Assembly: GCF_014192415.1 (NCBI RefSeq)
Contig: NZ_JACHXY010000001.1
Span: 496,001-560,000, forward strand
Source: Microbacterium proteolyticum
GTDB taxonomy: Bacteria; Actinomycetota; Actinomycetes; Actinomycetales; Microbacteriaceae
DNA length: 64,000 nt
Direction: 5' to 3'
Shown here: piece by piece, positions 16,001 to 25,002 of the stretch
How positions within the stretch are numbered: the first letter of the stretch is position 1
Layout: every line of letters starts with the position of its first letter
Notes under the pieces: generated by a model
Told to the model about the DNA's origin: nothing
Databases searched by the model: none
Seen by the model: the letters and a program-made list of their open reading frames with translations, nothing else
Made by a program: the position numbers and the translations under genes

Positions 16001-17399
16001 GGTCGGCGCCTTCCCCGCCCCCATCGGGTCGACGCTGACGGTGTCGGAGACCATGGCGGCGGGTTCGACCTCGGCCATCGGGGCGTACACCGTCCGCCTC
16101 GAGTGCTGGGCCGACGGCATCCGGATCGCGAACGCCCCCACGACGAGCGCCGCCGTCACCATGCCCGACCGCTTCGGCGCGAACGTCGTGTGCACCTTCT
16201 TCAACTCCCCCAGTCCCGTGGCATCGGTCACGGTGGTCAAACGCGTGCTCGACCCGGCCACCGGCCAATCGGCACCCGCGGCGGGCTGGAGCCTGGGCGC
16301 CGCGGCCGTCGCCACCGCCGGCAGCGCCACCGTGCTGCCCAGCGAAGCGCCCCGTCAGACGAGCGACGCCGCGGGCACGGCCGTGTGGAGCGTGCTGTTC
16401 GGCTCCGCCTCTTCGCGCGCCACGCTCACGATCTCGGAGGTGCAGCAGACGCGCTTCAGTTTCGTCAGCGGCACGTGCACGGTCAACGGCGCCGTCACGC
16501 CCGTCAGCTTCGCGACCGCGGGCGGGGTGGTCAGCGGCGGCATCACCGGGGTCGGGCCGTCGGCGATCGTCGTGTGCACGCTCGTCAACCAACCGATCAC
16601 CTCCCTCACCCTGGTGAAGACCGTGTCGTCGGGCTCGGTCGCCGCCACCGACTGGACGCTGTCGGCCACCGCCCCCACGGGCGCACTCGCCGGACCCACC
16701 GGCCGCACGGCGACCGCAGCGACGACGAACGTCCCGGTGTCACCCGCCCGCCCCTACCGGCTGGCCGAGACCGGCACGAACGCCGCCTACGTGCAGGTCG
16801 GCGCGTGGCGCTGCGTGGAGTCCACGGGCGCCGAGGTCGCCGTCACCACCGCGAGCGACGTGACCCTGCGCACCGGCACCGCCGTCACGTGCACCGTCAC
16901 GAACGCCACCGCGACCCTGACGCTGCTGAAGGACGTCACCGCCCCGAGCCCCGGCTTCGTGCCCGCCACCTGGACCGTGACGGCCGCTCCCGCCGCCCTG
17001 AGCGGCGCGACGCTTCCGACGCAGAGCCGAGTGGGCGCGGCATACGACCCCGTCGCCGGCAACGCCGCGAGCACGTTCGAGGTGCGCCCGGGGCACGGCT
17101 ACACGCTGTCGGAGGCACCCACCGTGCCCGGGACGCGGCTGGCCTATACGACCCTCCGCCTCGAACGGCTCGACGGCTCCACGTGGACCGCGGTCACCGG
17201 ACGCAGCGTCACCGCTCCCGCCGCCGGCCAGGGCGCGATCTACCGCTTCGTCAACGCCCCCGTCGCGGGCCCCGTACTCCCCCTCACGGGCGGTGTCGGC
17301 GCCGACGCGTTCGTCATCGCCGGAGGCCTCCTGCTCGCCCTCACCGTCGTGGGCGCCCTGATCCATCGCAGACGCAGGGGAGGGAGCCTTCCGACGTGA
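13098..17399 (+). CDS. Large LPXTG-anchored surface protein with SpaA-like repeats (putative pilus tip adhesin)
   Basis: 1433 aa. A signal peptide (~1-38, basic start then VAVVVAMLLGSSVTAASA) is followed by a Pro/Thr/Ser/Glu-rich stretch to ~135. An N-terminal globular region (VWTENFEQG) may be the adhesive head. A DUF11-like module follows (SLDWAFSPASVPVGTASTLT). Then come about five prealbumin/SpaA-like repeats, each starting like LTVRKNLP, ITVLKNVV, VTVVKRVL, LTLVKTVS and LTLLKDVT. The middle contains a beta-propeller-like stretch (ALGVSAGGTGAYALN). It ends with sorting signal LPLTG (1394-1398), a hydrophobic helix and RRRRGG. It is followed by the pilin and sortase C genes, so it probably caps the pilus. 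GGAAGG precedes the ATG closely. Confidence 0.88.
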   Translation: MFSSRRLPARPARTRAASTAAVAVVVAMLLGSSVTAASATPSPPASPTPTESAPGVTPTPSEQATPTPSPREPAAETVPEPVTSTPPTDADPADDADAPGAPTDEPTAAPEAVESPPDEPVDDPTTSARMRAPPESRIGILAAGIAEAPAEVWTENFEQGLSATAPSALTAYASGRYTASPGWSTPSTCTGVLVNYLAGYYPAETSSCPRQLLNGGLVSTLPAREVRRLADVLGQVAAGTTGSSSAAAPAVGSTDATRGNHALVGYPATAPGATTVAESNAALGITAPGSRYYTLRLHAAAAGCATGAPTLSMSLFTGSTTLLAPFSSPVTPCSLTGPVFYGSSPVLAATGGVVLGIGDPAITASARAAIYTGSSAALLTPAQIASARVRVSNSTTGVGSGFGVDNLRVLDVTPSLDWAFSPASVPVGTASTLTYTITNTSELLAKSDWTFTNTLPAGLTVAPTPAVGGTCTQVTGTTFAVTALAGSSSISAVGGDLAAAASSCTVTVNVVASAEATFTNTPSNVVTPLIAPDTATLTVTPASRLTVRKNLPARLASTDQFTLSVRSGSTVIASATTTGTATGLQAAQVSRQIVEAGDTYTISETPTSGVALGYASTYECTREGTVIAAGSSRSGPLTMPQDDGAEVVCTFTNTLQQPRLFCDSGLFYGLTTNGALVQADGAVGGQATVGSWANVTGANALGVSAGGTGAYALNRSTDAANVLSILKWTPTGGFETLANSAYTTTDRAGTVIPGSIVAGAIDLVTGRYLFGKYNNGSFYAWSFTESAPAASRFTYLGSFSAGSAPNGNGDMAFDNRGNLYVLGAATVNNASSTAIFTVTAETLAGATGGTLSVSTAATRTLNGLDATPAFGSVNGIAFSPRGTVYLSSSTSTYEFDPTTWTRVAGTPRIDFAATDLASCNSPGTITVLKNVVGRAATADQFQLTLADANGTLGTATTAGTATGRQAAQVGAFPAPIGSTLTVSETMAAGSTSAIGAYTVRLECWADGIRIANAPTTSAAVTMPDRFGANVVCTFFNSPSPVASVTVVKRVLDPATGQSAPAAGWSLGAAAVATAGSATVLPSEAPRQTSDAAGTAVWSVLFGSASSRATLTISEVQQTRFSFVSGTCTVNGAVTPVSFATAGGVVSGGITGVGPSAIVVCTLVNQPITSLTLVKTVSSGSVAATDWTLSATAPTGALAGPTGRTATAATTNVPVSPARPYRLAETGTNAAYVQVGAWRCVESTGAEVAVTTASDVTLRTGTAVTCTVTNATATLTLLKDVTAPSPGFVPATWTVTAAPAALSGATLPTQSRVGAAYDPVAGNAASTFEVRPGHGYTLSEAPTVPGTRLAYTTLRLERLDGSTWTAVTGRSVTAPAAGQGAIYRFVNAPVAGPVLPLTGGVGADAFVIAGGLLLALTVVGALIHRRRRGGSLPT

Positions 17400-17470
17400 C
17401 CCCTCCCGTCGCGCGACGCCGCCGACGGCACAACCTCCGCATCACCGATCACCTTCCGAGAGGAACCACC

Positions 17471-18985
17471 ATGTCCATCCGCAAGAAAGCGGCAACCGTC
17501 CTGAGCGTCCTCGCGCTCGGGGCCCTCACCGCCGTCGGGGCCGTCGCCCCCGCATCGGCCGTGACGCTGCCGGGCAACATCGACTCGACCGTCAATCGCA
17601 CCCTCACCCTCCACAAGCACGCGCTCGGTCCCTCGACGCCGCTGAACCCGACGTCGACGGGCCAGCAGCTGGCCACGCCGCCGGCCGACCCGCTGGCGGG
17701 CGCGCAGTTCACCGCCACGCTCGTGTCGGGCGTCGACCTGACGACGGCCGCCGGCTGGACGCAGGCCGCATCGCTCACGCCGTCGCAGGCCGCCCAGCGT
17801 CCCAACACGGTGAGCTTCGTGTCGTCGGTGTCCAACACCGCCGGTGTGGCGACGTTCTCCCCCGACCCGGCGCTGTACCCGACGGGCCTGCCCATCGGCG
17901 TGTACCTCATCACCGAGACGCAGCTGCCGGCGACCGCGACCAATCCGGCCGCGCCGTTCCTGGTGACGCTGCCCACGCCCACCGGGGCAGCGGGCTCCCC
18001 CGCCAACCAGTGGATCTACGACGTGCACGTCTACCCCAAGAACGCCGTCACCCAGCTCACCAAGACGCGCGTCCCCGCGCCCGCCGGCTCCGTCGAGCAG
18101 CGCAACCCCGACCTCATCCGGTGGGCGATCGCCTCGTCGATCCCGACGCTCGCGACCGGTGACACCATCGACGTGTTCACGCTGACGGACGTGTTGCCCG
18201 CCGAGCTGACCTACCTGACCGCGGCCACCGTGCCCGCCGGCGTCGCGCCGTCCAGCGTCGTGGTCGCCAACGCCGCCGGTACCGCGCAGACGTTCACCGA
18301 GGGGACCGACTACACGATCACGAACACGGGCGGCAACCTCGTGCTGGACTTCACCGCGGCCGGTCGCTCCCGCCTCGCGGGCCTGCAGGGCGGAACGGTG
18401 ACGTTCAACGTGCTGACGCGCGCCACGTCGATCCCGGCCAGCGGCGTCATCGTCAACACCGCGACGGCGAACGTCAACGGCGCCACCGAGTCGGTCACCG
18501 GCAGCACCCCGATCGGCCAGCTCACCGTGTCGGCCTACACCACCTCGAACGGCGCGCGCGTGCCGCTCGCGGGGGCGGTCTACCAGGTGTTCCTGACGGA
18601 GCAGGATGCCATCAACGGCGCCAACCCGATCGTCATCAACGGCGAGACCACCTGGACGACCGGCGCGAACGGCAACGTCGTCGTGCCGATCATCACGCCC
18701 GGCAACTACTGGGTGCGCGAGACGGTGCCCCCGACCGGGTACCAGCTGCCCTCGCCCGACCGCGTACTCACCGCGGTCGTCCCCGGCCCGACCTCGACGA
18801 CCGCGCCCGTGCGCAACTACGTCGAGTTCGCGCACAACCAGGTGCCCGCGTTCGCCCTGCCCATCACCGGTGGCGACGGTGGCCTGTGGTTCGGCGTCGG
18901 TGGCGCGGCCCTGCTGACCGCCATGGTCGGCGCGGCGTTCGTCGTGTCGCGTCGCCGCACCCGCGCGGTCCAGGCACCCGCCTGA
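17471..18985 (+). CDS. SpaA/SpaH-type major pilin, LPXTG-anchored
   Basis: 504 aa. Signal peptide ~1-30 (MSIRKKAATVLSVLALGALT ending in PASA). The pilin motif IYDVHVYPKN carries Lys190, the residue normally joined to the next subunit by sortase. Middle Ig-like domains follow, with an isopeptide E-box near the C-terminus (GNYWVRETVPPTGY). The sorting signal LPITG (463-467) is followed by a membrane helix and RRRTR. All features match shaft pilins of Gram-positive sortase-assembled pili. GAGAGGAACC precedes the ATG. The gene sits 71 nt after the adhesin and 11 nt before its sortase. Confidence 0.93.
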   Translation: MSIRKKAATVLSVLALGALTAVGAVAPASAVTLPGNIDSTVNRTLTLHKHALGPSTPLNPTSTGQQLATPPADPLAGAQFTATLVSGVDLTTAAGWTQAASLTPSQAAQRPNTVSFVSSVSNTAGVATFSPDPALYPTGLPIGVYLITETQLPATATNPAAPFLVTLPTPTGAAGSPANQWIYDVHVYPKNAVTQLTKTRVPAPAGSVEQRNPDLIRWAIASSIPTLATGDTIDVFTLTDVLPAELTYLTAATVPAGVAPSSVVVANAAGTAQTFTEGTDYTITNTGGNLVLDFTAAGRSRLAGLQGGTVTFNVLTRATSIPASGVIVNTATANVNGATESVTGSTPIGQLTVSAYTTSNGARVPLAGAVYQVFLTEQDAINGANPIVINGETTWTTGANGNVVVPIITPGNYWVRETVPPTGYQLPSPDRVLTAVVPGPTSTTAPVRNYVEFAHNQVPAFALPITGGDGGLWFGVGGAALLTAMVGAAFVVSRRRTRAVQAPA

Positions 18986-18996
18986 AGGATCACGCA

Positions 18997-19929
18997 ATGA
19001 CGAGGGGGGCGACGATGCGGCGGGATGCCGCGCCGTCGTCCCCCTCATCCGCGCCGCTGAGACGCGACCTCCGGCGTCCGAGATGGAGGCTCTCGCTCGT
19101 CTCCCTGGCGCTCGCGGTGGGTGCCCTCGCCGGGGTGGGCCTGCTGATGTACCCGACGGTGGCCGCCTGGTTCGCGCAGTACGTGCAGTCCCAGGTCGTC
19201 GATGGCTATTCGAACCAGATCCGCGACCTCGGTGCCGACACGCTCGCCGACCAGCTCGACGCCGCCCGGGCGTACAACTCCCGCCTCATCGACGGCGGAG
19301 CCGAGATCGCCGCGAACGAACGCCTCCCCCTGGCCAACTCCCCCGACCAGACCAGCGACTACGCCGAGCAACTGCGATCGGATGCCGCGGGCCTCATGGC
19401 CCGGCTGAAGATCCCCGCCATCGACGTCGACCTGCCCGTCTACCACGGCACCAGCGAGCAGGTGCTGTACGAGGGGGTCGGTCACCTCGAAGGAACCGCA
19501 CTGCCGGTGGGCGGGGAGACGACGCACTCCGTGCTGACCGCTCACCGCGGCCTCGCGACCGCGGAGTTGTTCACCCACCTCGACCGGGTCGGCCTCGACG
19601 ACACCTTCACCATCGAGGTCTTCGGCGAGGTGCTCGTGTACCGCGTCGTCGACACGCGCGTCGTCGAGCCCGAGGACACCCAATCCCTGGCCCCGGTGGT
19701 GGGCCGCGACCTGGTGACCCTCGTCACCTGCACCCCGTTGGGGGTGAACAGTCACCGCATCCTGGTGACGGGCGAGAGGGTCATCCCCACTCCGCAGTCC
19801 GAACTCGACGGCGCGGGCGCCCGCCCCGACATCCCCGCATTCCCCTGGTGGATCTTCGTCCTCGCGGCCGCCTTCCTCGCCGCGTCCGTCTACGTCTGGT
19901 GGGCCGGGCGCCCTCCGCGGCGGCGGTGA
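18997..19929 (+). CDS. Class C (pilin-polymerising) sortase
   Basis: 310 aa, with membrane segments near the N-terminus (LSLVSLALAVGALAGVGLLM) and C-terminus (WWIFVLAAAFLAASVYVWW), the two-anchor layout of class C sortases. The catalytic triad is His183 (LTAHRGL), Cys245 (LVTCTPLGVN) and Arg254 (SHRILV). It forms lysine isopeptide bonds between pilin subunits outside the membrane and should act on the LPITG of the pilin and LPLTG of the adhesin. I chose ATG 18997 (AAGGA upstream); ATG 19015, with GAGGGGGG 5 nt before it, is a serious alternative. Confidence 0.93.
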   Translation: MTRGATMRRDAAPSSPSSAPLRRDLRRPRWRLSLVSLALAVGALAGVGLLMYPTVAAWFAQYVQSQVVDGYSNQIRDLGADTLADQLDAARAYNSRLIDGGAEIAANERLPLANSPDQTSDYAEQLRSDAAGLMARLKIPAIDVDLPVYHGTSEQVLYEGVGHLEGTALPVGGETTHSVLTAHRGLATAELFTHLDRVGLDDTFTIEVFGEVLVYRVVDTRVVEPEDTQSLAPVVGRDLVTLVTCTPLGVNSHRILVTGERVIPTPQSELDGAGARPDIPAFPWWIFVLAAAFLAASVYVWWAGRPPRRR

Positions 19930-19934
19930 ACACA

Positions 19935-19992
19935 CGAGTGTCCAAGACACTCCGGATGCCAGGGCTCGGCATCCGCGTGTCTTGGACACTCG
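19935..19992. repeat. Palindromic element, family D, copy 1
   Basis: A very long inverted repeat between convergent genes (sortase + and tctA -). Arms 19935-19960 and 19968-19992 match over 24 positions with a one-base bulge, around a 7-nt loop. The outer arm is CGAGTGTCCAAGACAC and the inner arm is GGATGCC/GGCATCC. It is stable enough to serve as a bidirectional terminator. A related but looser copy is at 25694-25752. Confidence 0.85.
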
Positions 19993-20007
19993 GGGCGCGC
20001 GGTCGCG

Positions 20008-21669
20008 CTACTCGCGGGGCGGTTCGTCCCGGGCCGCGCGGGCCTTCTCCGCGGCCAACTCCGCGCGGATCGACTCGGTGCGCACATCGGTCGGGCGCTC
20101 GCCCGACTCCCACAGGTGGTCGACCCCGGCCTGCGGGTGCCCCTCGGTGGCGGCGAGCGACGCCTCCAGCGCCCGCTCGAAGCGACTCTGACGACGCTTG
20201 AGCCACAGACCCACGACCAGGAACACCGCCAGCAGCACGTACGCCGACGCGGCGAAGGGGTGCAGCACGAGATCGGCGACGTTGCCCTGGCTCAGCTGCA
20301 GCGCCTTGCGCAGCTGCTGCTCACCCATGGGTCCGAGGATGAGCCCCACGATGAGGGGAGCGATCGGGAAGCCGAAGCGCCGCATGAAGTACCCCAGCGC
20401 CCCGACGATCAGCAGGATGACGATGTCGAGCGTCGAGAAGCTGACGGCGTACGCGCCCAGCACCGCGAAGGTGAGGATGCCGGCGTAGAGGTAGGGCCGC
20501 GGGATCTGCAGCACCTTCACCCACAGTCCCGCCAGCGGCAGGTTCAGCACGATGAGCAGCACGTTGCCGATGTACAGGCTCGCGATCAGCGCCCACACCA
20601 GGTCGCCCTGGTTCTGGAACAGCTGGGGCCCCGGCTGGATGCCGTACGACTGGAAGGCCGTGATGATGATGGCCGCGGTGGCCGTCGTCGGAAGCCCCAG
20701 GGTCAGAAGCGGCACGAGCACGCCCGCCGCCGCGGCGTTGTTCGCGGCCTCGGGACCGGCGACGCCCTCGATCGCTCCGCGACCGAACTGCCCCTTGTTC
20801 TTCGACAGCTTCTTCTCGCTCGCGTACGACAGGAAGGTGGCCACGTCCGCGCCGCCGGCGGGGATGGTGCCGACGGGGAAGCCGATGAACGTGCCGCGCA
20901 ACCACGGCTTCCAGGAGCGTCGCCAGTCCTCCCGCGTCATCCAGTTGCGCCAGCCCCGCGTGACCGGGATCACCGGGATCGGTCCGTGGCGGAGGCGCGC
21001 GGCGACGTAGAGGGTCTCGCCCACCGCGAACAGCCCGACGGCCACGAGCACGACGCTCACGCCGTCCGACAGCGCGAGCACACCCATCGTGTACCGCGCC
21101 TGGCCCGTGGTCACCTCGGTGCCGATGAGGCCGACGAGCAGGCCGATGCCGAGCGAGGCGAGCCCGCGGGCGGGAGAGGAGCCGAGCAACGCTCCGACGG
21201 TGATGAAGGCCACCACGATGAGCGCGACGAAGTCGGCCGGTGAGAGGTTGACCGCGAAACGCGCGAGCAGGGGCGCGAAGAGCGTCAGCAGCACCGTGGC
21301 GATGGTGCCGGCCACGAACGAGCCGATCGCCGCCGTCGCCAGGGCCGCAGCCCCACGACCGAGCTTGGCCATCTTGTTGCCCTCGATCGCGGTGATGACG
21401 GAGGCCGATTCACCCGGGGTGTTGAGCAGGATGCTGGTGGTCGAGCCACCGTACATCCCGCCGTAGTAGATGCCCGCGAACGTGATGATCGCCGCCGTCG
21501 GCGACAGCGTGTAGGTCAGAGGCAGCAGCAGTGCCACGGTCATGGCCGGGCCGATGCCCGGGAGCACCCCGACCGCGGTCCCGATGACCACGCCGAGCAG
21601 CGCGAACAGCAGGTATTCCGGCTGCAGCGCGGTGGCGAAGCCCTCCATGAGGGAGTTGACAGAATCCAT
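20008..21669 (-). CDS. tctA: Tripartite tricarboxylate transporter, large permease TctA
   Basis: 553 aa with roughly twelve hydrophobic helices. Family signatures are visible: [39 protein letters not shown] and [20 protein letters not shown]. The C-terminal ~70 residues are charged and cytoplasmic. It works with the small permease TctB and the lipoprotein TctC to import a di- or tricarboxylate driven by the ion gradient. It is the last gene of tctC-tctB-tctA and ends convergently with the pilus sortase across a family D hairpin. Substrate not determinable; citrate-like compounds fit the linked CitA-type kinase. Confidence 0.95.
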   Translation of the reverse strand: MDSVNSLMEGFATALQPEYLLFALLGVVIGTAVGVLPGIGPAMTVALLLPLTYTLSPTAAIITFAGIYYGGMYGGSTTSILLNTPGESASVITAIEGNKMAKLGRGAAALATAAIGSFVAGTIATVLLTLFAPLLARFAVNLSPADFVALIVVAFITVGALLGSSPARGLASLGIGLLVGLIGTEVTTGQARYTMGVLALSDGVSVVLVAVGLFAVGETLYVAARLRHGPIPVIPVTRGWRNWMTREDWRRSWKPWLRGTFIGFPVGTIPAGGADVATFLSYASEKKLSKNKGQFGRGAIEGVAGPEAANNAAAAGVLVPLLTLGLPTTATAAIIITAFQSYGIQPGPQLFQNQGDLVWALIASLYIGNVLLIVLNLPLAGLWVKVLQIPRPYLYAGILTFAVLGAYAVSFSTLDIVILLIVGALGYFMRRFGFPIAPLIVGLILGPMGEQQLRKALQLSQGNVADLVLHPFAASAYVLLAVFLVVGLWLKRRQSRFERALEASLAATEGHPQAGVDHLWESGERPTDVRTESIRAELAAEKARAARDEPPRE

Positions 21670-21681
21670 GTCGACGGTCTC

Positions 21682-22233
21682 CTAGCCGAACAGGGGTCCG
21701 GGGCCGTACCACCAGTCGAAGGCGGCCCCGCGAGGAAGGAAGAGGCCCAGGCCCTCTCCGAAGAGGAGCTGGGTGCCGATGCCGATGGCGAGCCCGACGA
21801 GGAGGGCCACCCAGGGGCGCTTCGCCCCGAGCGTCCAGGCGACGCCGCCGAACAGCAGGGCCGCGACCATCCACCAGCCGAGCAGTTCGAGCAGCAGAAG
21901 GACGGCGACGAGGAGGGCGACGAGCTTGAGGATCGTCCACCAGTCGGTCTTGGCATCCGGGTCGATGTCTTCGCCCTCTTCGCGCGGCGCCACCTGGCCC
22001 CGGAGGGCCGAGATCACCAGCGCCGCACCGGAGCCGAGCAGGATCACCGCCACGGCGACCGGGAAGACCTGCGGGCCGATGGCCTGCCCCGCGGGGACGC
22101 GGATGGCGAAGGCTCCGACCAGGGCGAAGACGCCGAGACCGAACACGACGCCCGCGAAGATCGCGTTGCCGATGCGCTCGGCGCCCCACCGGGGACGGAC
22201 GGTGTCCGCCCCCGGTGTCTCGGTCGTCGTCAC
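21682..22233 (-). CDS. tctB: Tripartite tricarboxylate transporter, small permease TctB
   Basis: 183 aa, with four hydrophobic helices (ending LLVGLAIGIGTQLLF) and the conserved TctB sequence VPAGQAIGPQVFPVAVAVILL. A GTG start at 22233 overlaps the tctC stop by 4 nt. This is the small membrane subunit that pairs with TctA. The sequence is short and poorly conserved in general, but position between tctC and tctA and topology make the call safe. Confidence 0.92.
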   Translation of the reverse strand: MTTTETPGADTVRPRWGAERIGNAIFAGVVFGLGVFALVGAFAIRVPAGQAIGPQVFPVAVAVILLGSGAALVISALRGQVAPREEGEDIDPDAKTDWWTILKLVALLVAVLLLLELLGWWMVAALLFGGVAWTLGAKRPWVALLVGLAIGIGTQLLFGEGLGLFLPRGAAFDWWYGPGPLFG

Positions 22234-23246
22234 GAGACCAACCCGATGTTCTTCAGGGTTCCCGACACGTCGACGATGTTCTCGCCGACGAACGACGTGA
22301 ACTCGTCACCGGTCAGGAAGGCGTCGGTCCAGCCGCGTTCCTCGAGCACGGTCTTCCACGCGCCCGACTCGTGCATGTCGGTCACCAGGGCGGTGAGGCC
22401 GGCGGCATCCGCTTCGCTGATCCCGCCGGGGGCCAGCAGGCCGCGCCAGTTGGTGTAGACGACGTCGAAGCCCTCGGAGGTCATGGTCGGGACGTCGGGC
22501 AGCAGCGTCGCCGCCTCCTCGCTCGACACGGCGAGGGCACGCAGGTCGCCGGACTCGACGTACTCGGCGAACTCCCCCACGCCCGAGATGCCGGCGGCGG
22601 CGTTGTTGCCCAGCAGCAGCGACACGGCCTCTCCGCCACCGGCGTTGGGCACGTAGTTGAGCTTCTCGGTGATGTCGGCACCGGTGAGGCCGGCCTCCTC
22701 GAGCAGGAGTCCCGCGAGGATGTGGTCGGCGCCGCCGGCGGAGCCACCGGTGATCGTGACACCCTGACCGTCGGCCACGACCGCGTCGATGAGGTCCTTC
22801 AGCGTCTGGAACTCGCTCGCGGCGGGCACCACGACGACGAGCGGCTCCTCGGTCAGGCGGGCGATGGGGGTGGTGTCCTCGATGCGGTTCTCGGCGGCGT
22901 TCGTCTCGACGGCACCGACCATCACCAGACCCGTGACCATGAGCGTGTACGGGTCGCGCTCGTTTGCGAGCGAGGCGAGGCCGACCGTGCCGCCGGCTCC
23001 ACCGACGTTGCTGACCGCCGCGGTGCCGACCAGGCCGTCACCGGTGAGCACGTCCGAGACGGCGCGACCGGTCTGGTCCCAGCCGCCGCCCGGGTCGGCG
23101 GGGACGACGATGTTCACCGAGTCGATCGAGGCGGCGTCGTCGGAGGCGGCCGCGCCCCCGGCGCCGGCACCCTGCGGGTTGCACCCGGTGAGGGCGGCGA
23201 GCGACAGCGCGGCCAGGGGGACGAGGGCGATGATGGTGCGACGCAT
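22230..23246 (-). CDS. tctC: Tripartite tricarboxylate transporter substrate-binding lipoprotein TctC
   Basis: 338 aa. The signal peptide ends in a lipobox (LAALTGC, Cys at 22), so it is a lipoprotein exposed on the outer face of the membrane. The Bug/TctC fold is recognisable from VNIVVPADPGGGWDQTGRAV near the start and the later AGISGVGEFAEYVESG. It captures the substrate for TctAB. First gene of the operon; it is divergent from the two-component system at 23416, leaving 169 bp for control of both. Confidence 0.93.
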   Translation of the reverse strand: MRRTIIALVPLAALSLAALTGCNPQGAGAGGAAASDDAASIDSVNIVVPADPGGGWDQTGRAVSDVLTGDGLVGTAAVSNVGGAGGTVGLASLANERDPYTLMVTGLVMVGAVETNAAENRIEDTTPIARLTEEPLVVVVPAASEFQTLKDLIDAVVADGQGVTITGGSAGGADHILAGLLLEEAGLTGADITEKLNYVPNAGGGEAVSLLLGNNAAAGISGVGEFAEYVESGDLRALAVSSEEAATLLPDVPTMTSEGFDVVYTNWRGLLAPGGISEADAAGLTALVTDMHESGAWKTVLEERGWTDAFLTGDEFTSFVGENIVDVSGTLKNIGLVS

Positions 23247-23415
23247 GCGCGGTACTCCTCTTCGAGTTCGAGGAGGCGCCGTCGCCTCCCCGCTGAGGGC
23301 TCACCGTAGACAGCCCCGAAGTCCGCCGTCGCGCTTGTGCAACTAACGACGACTTCGGCAACTATTGGTCGCACGCCGGCCTGCACCCGACGCGTGCCGC
23401 ACGAGAGAATAAACC

Positions 23416-25002
23416 GTGGTCCGAGCACTGTCGCTGAGACTGCAGCTGTTGCTGCTGCAGGCGCTGATCGTGTGCGTGGTGACCCTCGGGGCGGGCATCG
23501 TCACCGTCTGGATCCAAGAGAGCGCGATCCGCGACTCCTACCGCGAGCGCATGGTCGGGGTGGCGCTGTCGATCGCGCGCCTGCCCGTCATCGTCGAGGC
23601 GTTCGACGATCCCGCCCCCTCCGTGGCGATACAACCCGTGGCCGAGGTCATCCGCGAAGCGTCGGCGCTGACCTACGTCGTGGTGACCGACCTCGACGGC
23701 ATCCGTCTGTCGCACCCGAACCCCGACCGCGTCGGCGAGAGCGTGTCGACCGACCCGTCAATCCCCCTGTCCGGACAGGTGTGGTCGGGCACCGAGACGG
23801 GGACGCTGGGCGAGTCGTACCGCGTGAAGGTGCCGGTCTTCTCCGACGGCGACACCCGGGCCGACGACGAGGGTGCCCGGGTCATCGGCGCGGTGTCGGT
23901 GGGAGTGCTCGAGTCCGAACTCGCCGCCGACCTGCAGTCACGCCTGCCGGGCCTGCTGCTGGCGTTCGGCGGGGCCGCGGTGGCCGGGGTCTTCGGCGCC
24001 GCGTGGGTGTCCGCCCTCATCCGTCGCCGCATCCTCGGACTCGAACCCGACGAGATCGCCGAGCTGGTGGGCGAGCGCGAGACGATGCTGCACCGCCTCA
24101 GCGAGGGCGTGATCCGTGTCGACCACCGCGGCGTGGTCACCAGCGCCAACGACGCCGCCGAGCGCCTCATCGGTCGCGGGCCGTTGAGCGGGCGCCACGC
24201 CGACGAGACGCTCGACGGGCCGCTTCTGCAGGTGATGGAGGACGGCGAGCCCGAGGGGCGGCTGGTGCTCGCGGGGGAACGCCCCGTGATCGCGCGGTCG
24301 ACCGGCCTGCGCGACGACCGGGGCCGTGTCGTGGGCGGCACGCTGCTGCTGCGCGATCACACCGAACTCCACGAAGCGCTGCGCAGCATGGACGGACAGC
24401 AGTCGCTCACCGAGGGACTGCGCGCGCAGGCGCACGAGTTCGCCAATTCGCTGCACGTCGTGTCGGGCCTGCTCGAACTCGGCGCGTGGGACGACGCGCG
24501 GGAGTTCATCGCGCAGGTGCGTCCGGGCGGGCCACTGGATCCGGGACCGGATGCCGCAGCCCTCGGGAGCGAGCTGACCGCGCTGCTGTCGGTCAAGATC
24601 GCCCGCTCCCGCGAGCTCGACGTCGCCCTCGAAGTCGTCGCGCACGGCGCTCCCCCACCCGAGTCGATCGGCGATCTCATCACCGTGGTCGGCAACCTCG
24701 TCGACAACGCCCTGGAGGCGTGTCGGCCCGGCGATCGGTTGCGGGTGACCGTGGATGCCACCGACTCCTCGGTGCGCGTGCGGGTCGACGACAGCGGCAC
24801 CGGCGTGCCCGACGCGCTGCGCGCGCACGTCTTCGACGAGGGCGTGAGCACGAAGGGCACCCACTCCCGCGCCCGCGGCATCGGTCTCGCCCTCGTCCGA
24901 CGCGTCGCCCGCCGGCGGGGCGGCGAGGCCCGTGTCGAGCGCTCTCCGCTGGGCGGCGCACGCTTCGAGGTGGTGCTCCCCGTGGCCGAGAGGGTGTCGT
25001 GA
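23416..25002 (+). CDS. CitA/DcuS-type sensor histidine kinase
   Basis: 528 aa. Membrane segment ~10-33, an extracytoplasmic PAS-like sensor (~35-170, TYVVVTDLDGIRLSHPNPDR, the carboxylate-binding CitA/DcuS signature), second membrane segment ~176-198, a cytoplasmic PAS (GVIRVDHRGVVTSANDAAER), then the short H-box AHEFANSLHVVSGLLEL with His340. The ATPase region has GNLVDNALEAC, DDSGTGVP and GIGLALVRR. It likely senses an external carboxylate and controls the divergent tctCBA genes. The GTG start at 23416 has only a weak GAGAG upstream. Its stop overlaps the regulator's start by 1 nt. Confidence 0.93.
   Translation: MVRALSLRLQLLLLQALIVCVVTLGAGIVTVWIQESAIRDSYRERMVGVALSIARLPVIVEAFDDPAPSVAIQPVAEVIREASALTYVVVTDLDGIRLSHPNPDRVGESVSTDPSIPLSGQVWSGTETGTLGESYRVKVPVFSDGDTRADDEGARVIGAVSVGVLESELAADLQSRLPGLLLAFGGAAVAGVFGAAWVSALIRRRILGLEPDEIAELVGERETMLHRLSEGVIRVDHRGVVTSANDAAERLIGRGPLSGRHADETLDGPLLQVMEDGEPEGRLVLAGERPVIARSTGLRDDRGRVVGGTLLLRDHTELHEALRSMDGQQSLTEGLRAQAHEFANSLHVVSGLLELGAWDDAREFIAQVRPGGPLDPGPDAAALGSELTALLSVKIARSRELDVALEVVAHGAPPPESIGDLITVVGNLVDNALEACRPGDRLRVTVDATDSSVRVRVDDSGTGVPDALRAHVFDEGVSTKGTHSRARGIGLALVRRVARRRGGEARVERSPLGGARFEVVLPVAERVS

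Noticed and set aside
15168..16592. 474-aa antisense frame inside the adhesin gene
   Set aside because: Repetitive Gly/Arg/Ala translation; the plus-strand frame has signal peptide, repeats and LPLTG.
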